From positions 45,798,908 through 45,862,907 of the forward strand of contig NC_079516.1 in assembly GCF_000801105.2 (NCBI RefSeq): a DNA stretch of 64,000 bases, given 5' to 3'. A program made the translations under genes and the position numbers. This DNA comes from Raphanus sativus. Its lineage: Eukaryota > Streptophyta > Magnoliopsida > Brassicales > Brassicaceae. Positions 23,042 through 36,120 of the stretch are shown in pieces. Numbering within the stretch: position 1 is the stretch's first letter; each line of letters starts with the position of its first letter. The notes under the pieces are model-generated. The model was not told where the DNA came from, did no database searches, and saw nothing but the letters and a program-made list of their open reading frames with translations.

Positions 23042-26000
23042 TTGTTCATGTAATCATATTTTTCATTCAAGCATCAACTATGTTTCTAAAGAGTTCATTT
23101 TTCTTTGTTTCTTTCCGCTGCAAAAAGCATTGGAGCTTGAATCGTTTTCTCCCATGTGGAGGTTGTAATATTAGATCCATGGACTGTTCCGGTCCGGTTT
23201 TTAACAGGTCGGCCCTTAGAGCTTGAACTACTTTCTCTTATGTAAGGTTGTTATGGTGGGTCCAAGGGCTGATCCAGACCACCTTTTGATCATGTTAAGA
23301 TCGTCCATATATTGTTTGCAAGTTAACAGCGTGTAGCTTCGGACTGGCTACCTATGCAAAATTTTAGGTCCGGCTTTTAAAGCTTTGAACTAATACTGAA
23401 ACCGGCCGGGGCTTAAAACGGATATAGGCTAAAAGAGACTGGCCTGCCCCTTTTCAACAAAACTATTCCCTTGGCCTTTGTGTGTGTAAACGAAGACAGA
23501 AAAGTGTGTGAGAAAGACTTTAAGATGAAATGATGTGAGGTTGATGAGTGAATAGTGATTTGGATTTTTGGAACCCACATATCTTAAATCAGTATCTTCT
23601 AAGAAGATATAAATAAATAAAACTAATTTTGTCAGCGACCAATAACAATTAGTTCTTGCCTATAGACATGTGTACGAGTCGGTGGAGCCTAAAGAAAAAA
23701 GTGTGAGGACCAATTTTCTTGGTTATGCTTTTTTTGTACTATTCTTTTTGACTAATTCACCCACTAACCTTATTTTTTCCAAATACAAGATATCTTTAGC
23801 CTAGTCTTAACATCCATGGCAAATCATTCACATAGCCATAGGTTATTCAAGAGCAAATGCATAACCAAATAATGAGTTTATAAAAAGAGAACTTAGCTTG
23901 ATTACATAAAGTACTTTTGTTTATATGAATATAAACGACAATAAAATTTCCAACATTCCATGTTAACAAACAAATCAAGTTCTTCAGAAATGATTTCATG
24001 AGGAGAAGTTGATGAGTTTGTGTAAAGTTTGGTCATCTTGCACAATCGAGTGGTTACTAGTGGGCCTAACATTACGAATGATATTTAACAACTTCTCCGA
24101 TCTAGTACGATATATTGAATTTTTTTTTTCCAAAAGATATATTAATATTTTTGAAAGCTAAGATACATTGAATTGTTGGGAAAATCTTACAGATTATACA
24201 ATTTTAATACATTAAGAACGTGGAAAACTCTCTAGTTTAATGGTTCACCAAATTGTTAATTAGTGTCTATACTATAAATGTTTTTGGGATTTGATTGTTA
24301 GACACTACAAAGACATGCCTATAATGCGTAAACACTACGAAGAAATTTCTTCGTAAAATTGTAGTAAATTTCAAAAAAATAGTTTCATCGTAATATATAA
24401 ATAAATTTATGTTGATTGTAAAAGAAAAGAAAAAGTTAATAACTTAGATGTTTTTTTGTAGTGAGATAATGTTATGACAAAATAACAAGGAATACCGCAT
24501 TTATAACTAATATGTTTTCTTGTAGAGAAATAATGTATAGAAGTATTTTCACAATATAATACATGTAAAAATTTAGTAATTATGAGTTTGTGTAGAATGT
24601 AAAATTTTCTTTTGAAAATCTCTGTAATTGTTCTATAAAATATAGTAAGGATATTTCAGACGGAAAAATACATTTAAGTATTGTGAATAATTTAATCTTG
24701 ATGCGTAATATATTATTCAAACCAAATATAGTTTTAAGAGAAGTTACAAGGAAGTATTCAACAGGCCCACTAAATAGAGTTTTAAACGAAAAAGTTGGAT
24801 TTTTAAACATTTGTCTTATGGGCTCTTAAGATTTTCAGAGGAAAAAAAGAGATGAAAGCGTGATAGAAACAAACTTTAAAATTTGATAAAGAAAACAAAC
24901 TTTAAAATAAACGAGAAGCAAGAGAAACCTTTTTATCTTTTTTTTTTTGTCAACACTAAATAGCAACCTCTTTGATCATGTAAAAATACGAAGAAATGTA
25001 AATGTTATTTCAAAATTTTCAGATAATAATTGATATAAGTGTTGGATGAATGATCCAAAATAAAAGAAAAGAAATAGAAAGTTGTTGTTTGATGAATAAG
25101 ATGAAGATTATTGGGTTGGCCCAAACGGAATTTCTTGGAGTATTTCAAACCCACTTTACTATATGACACTCAGAAAAACAAATCCGGCGCATTACTATGA
25201 ACTTCAATTATTACATACAGCATATTTGTTTTGATTTCGTTGCCGTATTTTCGGCTTATGATAATAAAGAAATAAAGCATGCACGTAAACCTAACAAGAG
25301 TCATCTTCATGCACGAGTTTTTATTCCATTTCAGCTTTCCAACGAAGAAAGAGAAAGCATATAGCTTTAAACTTTTCTACAATTGCAAGTTAATGCTCGA
25401 ATATAATCATATAGTATGATATTGTTTTTTTAGTATGATATTGTTGCTTTGAACGTGGTCGTTTTTCTGGTTTGAAATTGGATGAATTGTAACATTCCGA
25501 ATTGTGATATATAGAAAAGTTTAAGATAATTGATTTGACTATCTATATCACCTAAGTGCGTTTACTTTTTCCGGTACACATCCGTTTAGAACTCCAGAGT
25601 TAATCGTGCTTGGACTAAAGTAGTGGAAAGAAAGATGAGTGACCTATTACGATAGCATGTGAATGAGGTCAAAGCACGGAAAAATATCATGTGATGATTG
25701 CATGGTCAATAAACAATGATTTCGAATTTTGAAGAAATTAACACACCACATTAGCCGTGAGCAATCGAAGCGTTACATTCTCGTTGTCTGGGGTCTAAGA
25801 GTTGCAAATCTGACAATATGATGTGGTCACTTAAGAGGGCAGGGAGTTTGCCATCGTAAACATCATATGATTGCATAAACTTCCGAAATTTTAAGTAAGC
25901 TCTCTGTTTTAAGGACGACGATATCAGCGATGACCTTAAGTCGGATCTGCATGAATTTCTTTTCTCAGGTTTACTCTTCTCTTCTCTTCTCTGGCTCGAC

Positions 26001-26775
26001 TTATACACCGCATAGTCCATTTACGGATGATCAATATTAATCGATCATAGCATGAAAATTCTAGCAGAATTTTTTTTACCATTAGGATAAGACCACTCGG
26101 AAAATGTATACATTAAAAAATGCTATTTTCTTATATTTGGTTTATTTTGTTTCTTCTATTATGTAACTGACTCCAAATTAAATTTAGCAAGATTCAAATG
26201 TAAAAAGAAGCAGAAGCAAAATTTTGAAAACCTTCTCAAAAAGAAAAAAGGAAGCAAAATTTAACTATTCGAGAAATTTGGTTGAATTGGATTTTGAATG
26301 AATGTTGACAAAAGAAAAGAAGAAGACATGCCCGAATAAGAATCACTGTTGATTTCAGAGTTTCATTACAAAACAAAAGAATGCTGTGTCTGAAAATAAG
26401 GTAAAAGGCACTAGAGTCCAACTCTTTCTCTCTTCTCTCTCCCTCACTGTTACTGTCGTCTCGCTGTCTCTCCATTAATCTCCACAGCTTCGCAAAAAAA
26501 ATTAAAAAAATCATTCACTGCAGAATCTCACCTCTCTCACTCTCTCTCTCTCTCTCTCTCTGCTCTCTCATCCTCGAATCTTCATTGGTCTTCTTCGTCC
26601 TTAAGGCTTAAGCTAGTACAGTAAGGAATCTTTGTCCTCCCCCCCCCCCCCCCACTTTTTCTTCCTCCAAATTGATAGATCTGATACATATTGAGGAAAT
26701 GTCACAGAGAATGTTGGAGTTTCCCAATTAGGGCTTTTTTCTTTTTCATTTTGGGCAAGAAAATTAAAAAAAGAA
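23042..26775. other. Intergenic, 3.7 kb
   Basis: The first 400 bp include two diverged copies of a segment of about 100 bp (about 23130-23230 and 23220-23300) with gcttgaa and ggttgt motifs. The rest is AT-rich with no supported gene. It holds a very small microinsertion (25412-25445). Bases 26400-26770 are the promoter and leader of the SOSEKI gene, with CT-rich repeats (about 26536-26562) and a C homopolymer (about 26640-26653). Confidence 0.5.
25412..25445. repeat. Four-base insertion within a perfect 15-bp duplication
   Basis: tagtatgatattgtt occurs at 25412-25426 and 25431-25445 with only TTTT between. It is the smallest member of the microinsertion class. Confidence 0.65.
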
Positions 26776-28725
26776 ATGGAGACGAGGATGAAGAAGTACA
26801 GAGAAGGAGTGAGTCCAGAGAGAGCAAAAGTGTGGACAGAGAAATCACCAAAGTATCATCAGAAGATCAAGAAAGTCCAAATTGTTTATTACCTCTCCAA
26901 GAATCGTCAGCTCGAGCATCCTCATTTCATCGAAGTCTTGCTTTCTTCTCCCAACGGTTTATACCTTAGAGGTAGTAGTAGTTACTCAATGCTTTTTGCA
27001 CAATTCAAGATTTATGAATCTTGAAGAATCTTTTTGATTGCAGATGTTATAGAGAGACTTAATGTTCTTAGAGGCAGAGGCATGGCTTCAATGTATTCTT
27101 GGTCTAGTAAAAGGTACTATTAATTAACTTTTGAAATGCAAGAAAGAGTGTTCAGATTCAGATTTCAATGTATTCTTGATTTTTTTGTTACTATCTGCAG
27201 AAGCTATAGGAATGGTTTTGTGTGGCATGATTTATCAGAAGATGACTTGATTCTACCTGCTCATGGGAATGAGTATGTTCTTAAAGGCTCTGAGATCATT
27301 GACGAATCCACTGCAGATCACTTTAGCCCAATTGAGAGTTCAGCAACACAAAACATGAAGCAGATAGTTGTGGAGCCACCACCATCATCATCTAGAAGCA
27401 TGGATGATTCCTCTTCCTCTAATAATAAGCATTCTCAGGAAGATGATGATGAGCTTTCTCCTCCGGCTCTCCGTTCTGTTTCCTCTCCTGATTCCAGAGA
27501 CGCCAAGAACTCGACTTCTTGGTGTTTAGCTGAGTACAAGGTGTACAAGAGCGAGGGGCTCGCTGATGCGTCCACACAAACCGATGAAACCGTCAACAAC
27601 AAACCTGTAGAGACCTTAAGCAGAGGCGTTTCAACCGATGATGCTGCGTCTCTCTCATCATCAGAATCTGAATCAAGCGAAGAGCCTTCTTGTGAAGGGA
27701 AGGAGGAGATAGAGAGTGCAGAGACACCAAGAAACTCTGTCTCTCCTCCTCCAGTTTCCAACAGCGCCTCTTCTCTTACCTCAAAGACTGATACGTTGGA
27801 GTCTCTCATAAGAGCTGATGTTAGTAAGATGAATAGTTTTAGGATTCTCGAACAGGAAGATGTTCGAATGCCGAGGCTCAGGGCCTCCAACATGCTGATG
27901 CAGTTGATATCATGTGGTTCGATATCAGTCAAGGATAACAAGTTCGGGCTTGTGCCTAGTTACAAACCCAAGTTTGGCCACTCCAAGTTCCCTTCACCTT
28001 TCTTCTCTTCCTCCTCGTTTATGATGGGAGATGTTGACCGTTTGTCTGAAACTCCGAGTCTAGTGAGCCTGAGGCTTGATGAGAAAGAGTATTTCAGTGG
28101 GAGCTTGGTGGAGACCAAGTTACAGAAGAAAGATGCTGCGGATGGGAACGCTTCTCTTAAGCGTTCTTCATCCTATAATGGTGACAGGTAGATGAAAGTT
28201 GTCTTAGTGATTGCATGCCGCTTGTTTGGGATTGTAATTTGAGTTTAAGTTTTTTTTTTCAGGGCTTCAAACCAAATGGGTGTAGCAGAGAATGGAGACT
28301 CGAAGCCGGGTTGTTCGAAACACATTCCACGCTCTAGAAAGGCTTCTTCTTCTATTGTAAGCAAGCAGCAACCACGTAGCGAGTCCATGAGATCTCCTGT
28401 CTCGGTAAAGACAAGAGACTCATCAAAAAATACTACCAGGAAGATTCCCAGTCCCTCTAAGACGACTGATGTTTGCAGTAAAAGAACAACCGAATCTTTA
28501 TTGAAGCCTAAAGAAGATTCAGAGAAGGTGATCAAGATCGAGGAAAGGTACACAACATAAACGTTTCTCTTGATTGGCTTTTGTACAAAAGTGTTGATAG
28601 TAACATCTCATTGTTCTCTTGATTCCTTTTGGACTTGATTGGTGAAATCTCTATGTATATTGAACAGGCTTGCTTCAGGGGCGCGGGTTATAATAGAATC
28701 TAAAGTGCCTCCAAGCAGTTCATGA
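26776..28725 (+). CDS. SOSEKI (DUF966) cell-polarity protein, SOK3-like
   Basis: Exons 26776-26971, 27044-27113, 27201-28187, 28263-28547 and 28668-28725 join in frame to 531 aa. The N-terminal DIX-like domain (about residues 30-115) runs from 'KKVQIVYYLSKNRQLEHPHF' through 'GLYLRDVIERLNVLRGRGMA' to 'NEYVLKGSEI'. In SOSEKI proteins this domain polymerises at a cell corner or edge. Later conserved motifs are 'EYKVYKSEGLADASTQTDE' and 'RASNMLMQLISCGSISVKD'. Between them are long Ser-rich disordered stretches. SOK proteins integrate apical-basal and radial polarity and can orient cell division. Gene order matches At2g28150 (SOK3). Exon 1 begins at the first in-frame ATG after a CT-rich leader. 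The antisense open frame near 27435-27941 is a shadow. Confidence 0.9.
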
Positions 28726-31700
28726 AGAGCTCTATCCAAGTATCTTTTTTTTTTTTTAAACAAATGAAATGGAAGAAGGCCCTTTTTTGTTTAGTTTTGT
28801 TTTTGTGGCGGGAACATTCTCCATTTGATTGTGTTTTGATTGTAAATCTGGAAAGGTGGTATGAGAAAAAGTTTCATAAAAAGCCTACAAAAGATCAGAG
28901 GAGCACTTAAGTGTTTGGCCATTGGGCAGTGTAAAGATATGTAACTAAAATTTGAGAGAAACCAAATCTGGAGGCAAAAGGGTATTTAATGTTTTGATGT
29001 GAGATGAGATGATGGACCACTGTTACTGATTTGTATGGTCAATTGTTAGGTTTGTTTTTTAGTTAGTTCCAATGCCATTTAGGTTTTCAAAATGTAACCG
29101 GAAAGTTACAGTTATCTGAGTATCTTACACACCGCTTTAATTTTTTGTTTCATCATTTATCCAATTTTTTTTTCTGAAGATGTGAATATAGCAAAGTTGT
29201 TTTGTTTTTCTATAGACGTGATATAGTACAGGTCTAAAGGATCATAAGTTCACTTCTTGTTAGAACGCATCTTTTTTCCCAAAAACTAATTTAATATAAG
29301 TGTAGATCTCATTCTAAGAAGATATACAAGCTTTAAGATCTAGAAGCTCCTAATGATTCAAAAAAAAGAGAATGGTCATAGCAAACGTGGTTTTGTTCCA
29401 TATAAACATTAGTAAGAAAATAGTAAATCACATTTTTAGGCTGAAAATTTGAAGAAGGTAGAAAATGTATAATTGGGATTTTTCCATTTTGCAAACATTT
29501 CTGCTACTAATGTAAGTACGAATAAAATATTTACTATCATTGTAGCTTATGACACTTCTTCTGATCATGAACTAGCAGAAAAAAAGAAGAAGATATTTTC
29601 AAATTGTTTATGTTTATCAGAATAGTTAGTGAAATAGATGAACACGTCATCTAATCGTGCTTTGTTTTAATCATGCTCTGCATTGGTGTATATTAGTCTT
29701 GGATCCTTTAGGATCAACAATGTGGAACCAAATGAGTTTGTGGCTGGATTATTGATTATAGAGAAACGACATGGTCGGCTTAATATGAGGTTCGGGACAT
29801 TGCATAGGTTTGGGACCAACATGTTTCAGGTTGTAGTTGTGATGTCTGTGTAATACTATTTGATATCTCATCGAGGTAAAACAAAAGTTCAAAAACTCAT
29901 GTGTTCTTTTGGCTAGTAAAGCGTTCCTCAAACGTTTGATTTGTCTCTTTGGAAAAGAAAACATGTGATTTCTCTTGAAATCCGACACCTAAAAGGAATC
30001 TTTAGTTGATCAACTTTTTTTTTTTTTTTTTCAAAAAAAAAAAAAGAAAAAAAACTTTTTTTTTGTCAAGACGTGATGAGATATCATACACCTTAGTAAG
30101 TTCTCCATTGTTTTTATAACAACTAATTATTCTTCTCAGCGACCAAGACTTCATATACTGTAGTATGTACCACATCAATCCTTTGGGCTAGATTCTCCCG
30201 AAAACTAAATAATCGTTACTTACTCAATCTAAACTTAGACTTGAGTTTTAGTTTGTGAATCATAATAAATGATTGGTTTAATTCTTAACATTAGTCAGAA
30301 GGTATTTTAAATTCGAGTCAAACAATATGGTAGCTAATCCACTCTGTAACACTAAATGTGTTTTTTTCAGGATCGATCGATCGGATCAGCCGATAAAGTT
30401 TATAAAAAAAAAGACTTCATATATTGTCTCTTTCTTCTATGCATTTGAGTTTGTTATTGCAAACGAAATAAAAAATGCATTGAACAGGCTTCTGCATTAA
30501 GTAAGATAAAAATAAGTTGTGATAAATGAGTTAAAGATGAAAATGTTATTAATATTTTGTCGACGTTGCAGCGGGTTCAGTTTATAAATATACACATTAT
30601 CTTGACAAAAAAAAACTATTTTCCGATAAACATTTTAACCACCAAAATATTTAAACTTTTATAATACAAGTAGATTTTGTTATTATGTAGACACTAACAT
30701 AGTAACATGCACCTTCAATACGGCCTGATCGATTTTAATATATCAAAATCCGTAGGAATACTTTATTCCTGTTGTTAGTAAACTATATGAAATAAGTTAT
30801 TGACATTATATTAGGTGATAAAATTTTCTTCTGATTCCTTTCACACACTTGAGCCTATCCATATATGTGTATAGATAATAAATACTACTACACTTGCTGC
30901 GTAAAATATTTATAAGAAACTGAATCAGTTCTTAAAAATTTGGATCCCTAAATCTACCCGAGCAGTCTATATATGTTTATATATTTTCCTGTTTGTTTCA
31001 AATTTAATTGGACGTTGGCCGAATTAGAAGCTAATTATATGAATAAAGCTATATATATAAGTCAATGACTAAACTATAAATAAAAGGCTTATCAACCATC
31101 ATAAACTATATTCTAAGTCAACGAATCTGTTTATTATAATTTAAACTCATTATTTAATATCTCAATTCTTAAACAGTATAACTTATTATTATTTTTTGAA
31201 TTATACACAGGTATTCTGGTCCCACATAAGTAGTGCAGACTAGTCAACACGTGTCGATTTTCTGTTTCTGGCGATGCCGAAATTTTAATTTCCTAATGTT
31301 AATTCTTAAACAGTAAAAACAGTAAAAACTTATGTTTGTATTTTCATACATTTTGCATATCAGCCTATATAGTACCAGCTTAGATTCTTTCCTCTTTTAC
31401 ACCAAAAAACGAAGGGAAATTCAATTATTCAGATGATTGCTTTCAACTTTCGTGTTTGTGAGATTATGAGGGTTATGTACTCCCCTACAATGTGATTGAC
31501 CTTTTTCTATCTTTAAAACAAAATTACTTCAGCTTGCTTATCGTTTTCAAGAGTTAGTTGTCATGCAATACGGCAAAAGCAATCATCAACTGGAATCAAC
31601 TTAGAATGATTATATATAATCCATCGTCATGCATCATGCATGACATTATGAATGACATTATCAAGACAACGAAATGAACACAAAATAAACTAACATGTAT

Positions 31701-31792
31701 AAGGTGTGAACTGTGAAGAATGTGGTACGGTTTTGATCAATTTTTGAAAATCACTTGTTTTACTTTTATTCAACAAAAAGTAAAAATGTAAC

Positions 31793-31836
31793 GCACTTAA
31801 AGGTTTTTTTTTTTGACAAAGAGGCACTTAAAGGTT
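31793..31836. repeat. Oligo(T) microinsertion with 13-bp duplication
   Basis: gcacttaaaggtt occurs at 31793-31805 and 31824-31836. The 18-bp insert is nine T followed by gacaaagag. Confidence 0.8.
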
Positions 31837-32097
31837 AAAAATAAAGAAAAATATAGTTCTATTGGTATTATATGCAGTTCATAACTGTAAACAAAAGATG
31901 AACAAAAGAAAAATATAGTTCTGTTTGTAAGTAACAATTTTCAGTCAAAAAAAAAACAAAAGATGAACGTTGACAAGAAAAGAAAAAGATGATGGATTGA
32001 TCGGTTCAGATGGATGGGTTGATTTGGATTGATCTACTCATTGGATAAAAACACAACAAATCAAAAACAATCCATTTTTAATGTGTCCATGGCACAA

Positions 32098-32157
32098 ACA
32101 TGTTGAGCAGTTGCACGAGCCGGTTTGAACATGTTGAGCAGTTACGCGAGCTGGTTT
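32098..32157. repeat. Two-copy 29-bp tandem repeat upstream of FIT
   Basis: Copies at 32098-32126 and 32129-32157 begin acatgttgagcagtt and end ggttt, differing at three positions. They lie 416-475 bp upstream of the FIT start codon. Copy 1 contains an E-box (CAGTTG) that is altered in copy 2. A regulatory role is a guess. Confidence 0.6.
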
Positions 32158-32572
32158 AAAGTGGATTCGATCTGTATTTCTGCTAGATATGGTAGGTTGT
32201 AGCTTAAAGCTAGTCGAAGAAAGATGAATGCTATATATTCATGCCTGACTTAAAATGACACAGTTTATCTGTAATCGGAGGTATTTGTATAAAGCACAAG
32301 TGACAAAAGAAAACTTTTTTTTTATCTACTATTTTACCATCTGCTCTTTTGGGAAAAAAATTCGAGCTAAAATTTGGATAATAATCCCATTGATTTCAGA
32401 TTGTTTTATAAGCGTCTACATCAATGCATTTTATTTTGATTACTCAGATTTAAAAAACACTAGAAAACATATATATAAACTCACTTTGTTTCTGTTTTAT
32501 TGTCAGAAACTTCTAAGAGTCTTCTCTTCTTTCTTCTGGACAAGATACAAACAAAACCCACACAAAAAGACA

Positions 32573-34340
32573 ATGAAAGGAAGAGTCATCGCTCTTACAA
32601 ACCTAAACGACCTCGAACTACACAATTTCTTGGTCGATCCAAACTTCGATCAGTTCATAAATATCATAAGAGGAGATGATCAAACCATCGAAAACCCACC
32701 TCTCGATTTCGATCTTGGTGGTCCTTTACACAACAGCCCATGTTTCATCGACGAGAGCCAGTTCATCCCAACACCTGTCGATGACCTGTTCGACGAGTTG
32801 CCTGATATAGACTCCAACGTGGCCGAATCGTTCCGTAGCTTCGAGGGTGAGAGTGTTGTAAGAGCAGGAGGCGAAGACGATTACAACGACGGCGATGATT
32901 CTTCTGCCACCACCACGAATAATGAAGGAAGCCGTAAGAAGAAGACGGATCGGTCGAGAACTTTGATCTCCGAGAGAAAAAGGAGAGGTCGGATGAAGGA
33001 TAAGCTCTACGCATTGAGATCTCTTGTTCCAAACATTACTAAGGTAAAATGTAATGACTTGAACACAGTTTTTTTGGGTTATGAAACTGATAAGGAGTAT
33101 TTCTTGAATTTGTGGCATTAGATGGATAAAGCATCCATTGTGGGAGATGCAGTGGCGTACGTTCAAGGACTGCAATCACAAGCCAAGACACTCAAAGCTG
33201 ATATTGCTGGCCTTGAAGCTTCTTTGACTTCCACTGGAGGGTACCAAGAACCTGCATCAGTTGCTCAGAAGAGTCAAACTTTCCGCAGTATTAATCCACC
33301 GGTTTCCAAGAAAATCATTCAGGTATTGAACCCAATCTTCTTGATAACATTCAAAACCTTGTTTACGAAAGTGGCATATAGCAATAACAAAATTAAATAT
33401 TGCAATCCAAGTGATTCGTTTTTTTTTTTTTGGGGGGGGGGGGGGGTTAGTTCTTTATGGTATATACAGATAAGAACTGTTCGAGTATTAATGAAATTTA
33501 GTTCGGCTTCAATTTGATTTTTTCTGTTAAAAAAGTTGAGTCCGATTAGGTTTTGGTTCGAGTTTTTAGATAAGTTTAGGCAATTTAACTAAAAAATATT
33601 AGGTAATTCGAATTGTTCCATATAATTCAGATATGTTTAGATAGTTTAAATAAATTAATTGAATAATTTCATTTTTTGGATAATTCAATTTTCTAAATAA
33701 TATTATATTTTCTTTGACATAAAAAACAATATTATATTTGAATTATAAATTACATTTATAAATATTTGATATTTCAAAAAGTAATATAATTATTATTTAG
33801 GTATGTAAATTGTATTTCGGGTAAAACGTCGAGGCCTACCAACTACAAGTGACTTCCGCCGGTATATTAGTAACGTGTTCTATTTCGCGGCTTATGTTCA
33901 AATTTTTATTGGCAGATTTTCCCTAGTTTTATATCGACTTAATTTTTAAAGTTTTTTTTGGTGTGTTATTAGATGGATGTTATTCAAGTAGAGGAGAAAG
34001 AGTTTTACGTAAGATTGGTGTGTAATAAAGGAGAAGGTGTTGCTGCATCACTATACAAGTCCTTGGAGTCACTTACAAGTTTCCAAGTGCAGAACTCCAA
34101 CCTAAGCTCCCCTTCTCCTGAGACATACCTCTTAACATATACATTAGATGTAAACCAACTTGTTCCTTTCTACCTTTTTTGTGGTTTCTTTAAGTTTATG
34201 TTTAGTAAGTACCGAGTTTGCTTGTTTGCTGAAAACAGGGGACATGTTTTGAACAGAGCTTAAACTTGCCTAACCTGAAGCTGTGGATTACTGGATCACT
34301 TCTAAACCAAGGTTTTGAATTCATCAAGCCATTCACTTGA
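32573..34340 (+). CDS. FIT: FIT, iron-deficiency bHLH transcription factor
   Basis: Exons 32573-33043, 33122-33322, 33973-34149 and 34239-34340 join in frame to 316 aa, near the Arabidopsis FIT (bHLH29) length. The N-terminus 'DLELHNFLVDPNFDQFI' and the acidic region are typical. The bHLH domain (about residues 132-190) has the basic region 'LISERKRRGRMKDKL' and spans the first intron into 'KASIVGDAVAYVQGLQ'. A C-terminal ACT-like region ends 'GSLLNQGFEFIKPFT'. FIT pairs with subgroup Ib bHLH proteins in root epidermis to switch on FRO2 and IRT1 under iron shortage. Both exon 2 and exon 3 begin with an ATG codon, so short frames starting there are artefacts. Intron 2 is 650 bp and contains AT-rich extra sequence and a T13G15 run. 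Gene order matches At2g28160. Confidence 0.96.
33699..33739. repeat. Short insertion with 12-bp duplication in FIT intron 2
   Basis: aatattatattt occurs at 33699-33710 and 33728-33739. The 17-bp spacer is tctttgacataaaaaac. The flanks are low complexity, so this call is weaker. Confidence 0.45.
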
Positions 34341-36120
34341 TTCTGTAACGCTATGTTCCAATCTGATTAAAACCCGGTTGTCCATCTCATTGATTGTCTT
34401 CCTTTCTGTATGTTTCATAACTTTCCAGCTATCTAATTTTTATTTTGAAGCTGATGTAAGTGATTCTCTATTGAATAAATAACCATCAAATAATTCACAA
34501 GCAACCGAAGTTAATTTGACAAGAGAATCAGCTTCTATATCTTTGGGCTTTAAAACGCATTATATATGTCACATTAAGGTTGAGAAGTACTTCCAAAGTT
34601 GATATGTACTATTCTGTTTATCACTGATTGGTATTAAGTTGGAAGTTCGTAAAAAGCTTGAATTTAAAATAGTATCAGAATATGAAATGAACATGAAAAC
34701 TTATCCCTTATATATTACTTAAATTTTTTTCATATTTCTAATGTACGTAGAATCATGAATCTTTATATATAAAAGAACCTTTTCATCCTTCCTGGGGCCT
34801 CCAGCTAGGATGCCACGTCATAAATAGGAGCTCTACAGGCGTGACACGTCAGATGAGTTGCTAACGCCGCGTTTCATTAAAGGTTACCTTTGTGGGCTTT
34901 GTTTTGTGAGTTGAGCGTTGGGCTGTGGAGTTCGGTGTTTTGTCGGCCCGATTGAGTGATGTTGTCGCCAACCCTAATACGGCGGAGAAGAAACCAAGGT
35001 CCTCTTCCCCGGGCGGTGATCTGATGCCGTTTGCCTTTCTTCACCAGTCGAAACGGTTTGAGTAAAGGCTTGGTGATTAATCTCATTGATTCACTACCCC
35101 ACTGCGTCGTCTTCAATGCTTCTTCGATCTGAAAGGCGGTGAATTCTTATTATAAATATGTGTAAGTGCTTCTCTCCTTAATCTCATCTTATCTTTAGTA
35201 TCTCTTTGATTTCATACTAATAGATCTGTGTTATGGCTAATTCCAGGGTTTTTTTCTCCGAGCGGGAGGGTTCATAGCAAGCGGCGGAGCAAGCGGGAGG
35301 AGGGCTTAATGACCAGGCGACGGGCATATCAAGATGGATAGCCATGGAACAAGTTACGGAGAATGTGAAGAGAGAGATAGCAAAGTCGATTGCTGCAGGT
35401 TAAGCTCTCACATGGGAGGTGATAGGCTCTCGGATGTGAGTTTATAAGAGCTGGATTTTTTTATTTGTTTTTGTACGATAAATGGAATGAAGGACTGGTT
35501 TAAGTTGATTTCTTCGTGCAAATAGGTTCGTTCTTTTGTCTCCTTCACACCAATTTTTCCCCTTTCGCATCTCTTCGTCTCCGTCTCAGCAAATTCCAAG
35601 TTGTTTCTTTTTTTTTTAATTGCATCAATCAAACAGTTTGAACGTCACGCTCTTTCCAGTCTTCTTCTTTATTCATTTTATAAACATCAAGTGATGATTC
35701 AAATCAAACTTTCCTCTCCCTTATAATTCTGATTTACAGAGCCTTCTGGTTTGATTGTTTTTGTTGGCTTATTATTTCTGAACCAATCGTCTCTCACATC
35801 TGGAAATCGACAGGGATAGCGCTGGAGTAAGAAACCGAGAGAACGAGATGGAGAGCAACAGAGTATGACAGAGATATTGAGATGAAGAGCAACGGAGAAG
35901 TCGAGATATATATAGAGACACGAGGCAAGTGAGTAAGATGGAGCATTTTTATATATCTTCTGGTCGGATCTGCTTAAATAAGTTTCGCTATGAACAAAAC
36001 AAGGAAACAATACACATAAGTTTGATATTGTTTATGCTTTTTATTTTATTTCAGACGAAGTGGTCTTGATTGATGTTATTTGATCTCCAGATATTGGCAT
36101 CGTTCACGATTCTTATGTGA

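Larger units (their letters stand above)
28726..32572. other. Intergenic, SOSEKI 3' flank to FIT promoter
   Basis: AT-rich with no supported gene. Poly(T)/poly(A) runs lie at about 30015-30065. A microinsertion is at 31793-31836. A G-box (CACGTG, 31248-31253) and a 31-bp-period tandem repeat (32098-32157) lie upstream of FIT and could belong to its promoter. Short direct repeats at 31843-31970 look like overlapping duplications. Confidence 0.5.

Noticed and set aside
27435..27941. 168-aa minus-strand frame
   Set aside because: Antisense shadow of the Ser-rich exon 3 of the SOSEKI gene.
32255..32572. N-terminal extension of FIT upstream of 32573
   Set aside because: The extra 106 residues are low-complexity translation of leader DNA; the family starts at MKGRV-like sequence.
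33122..33517. Separate small gene starting at an ATG after a stop
   Set aside because: It is exon 2 of FIT read through into intron 2; the ATG is the first codon of the exon.
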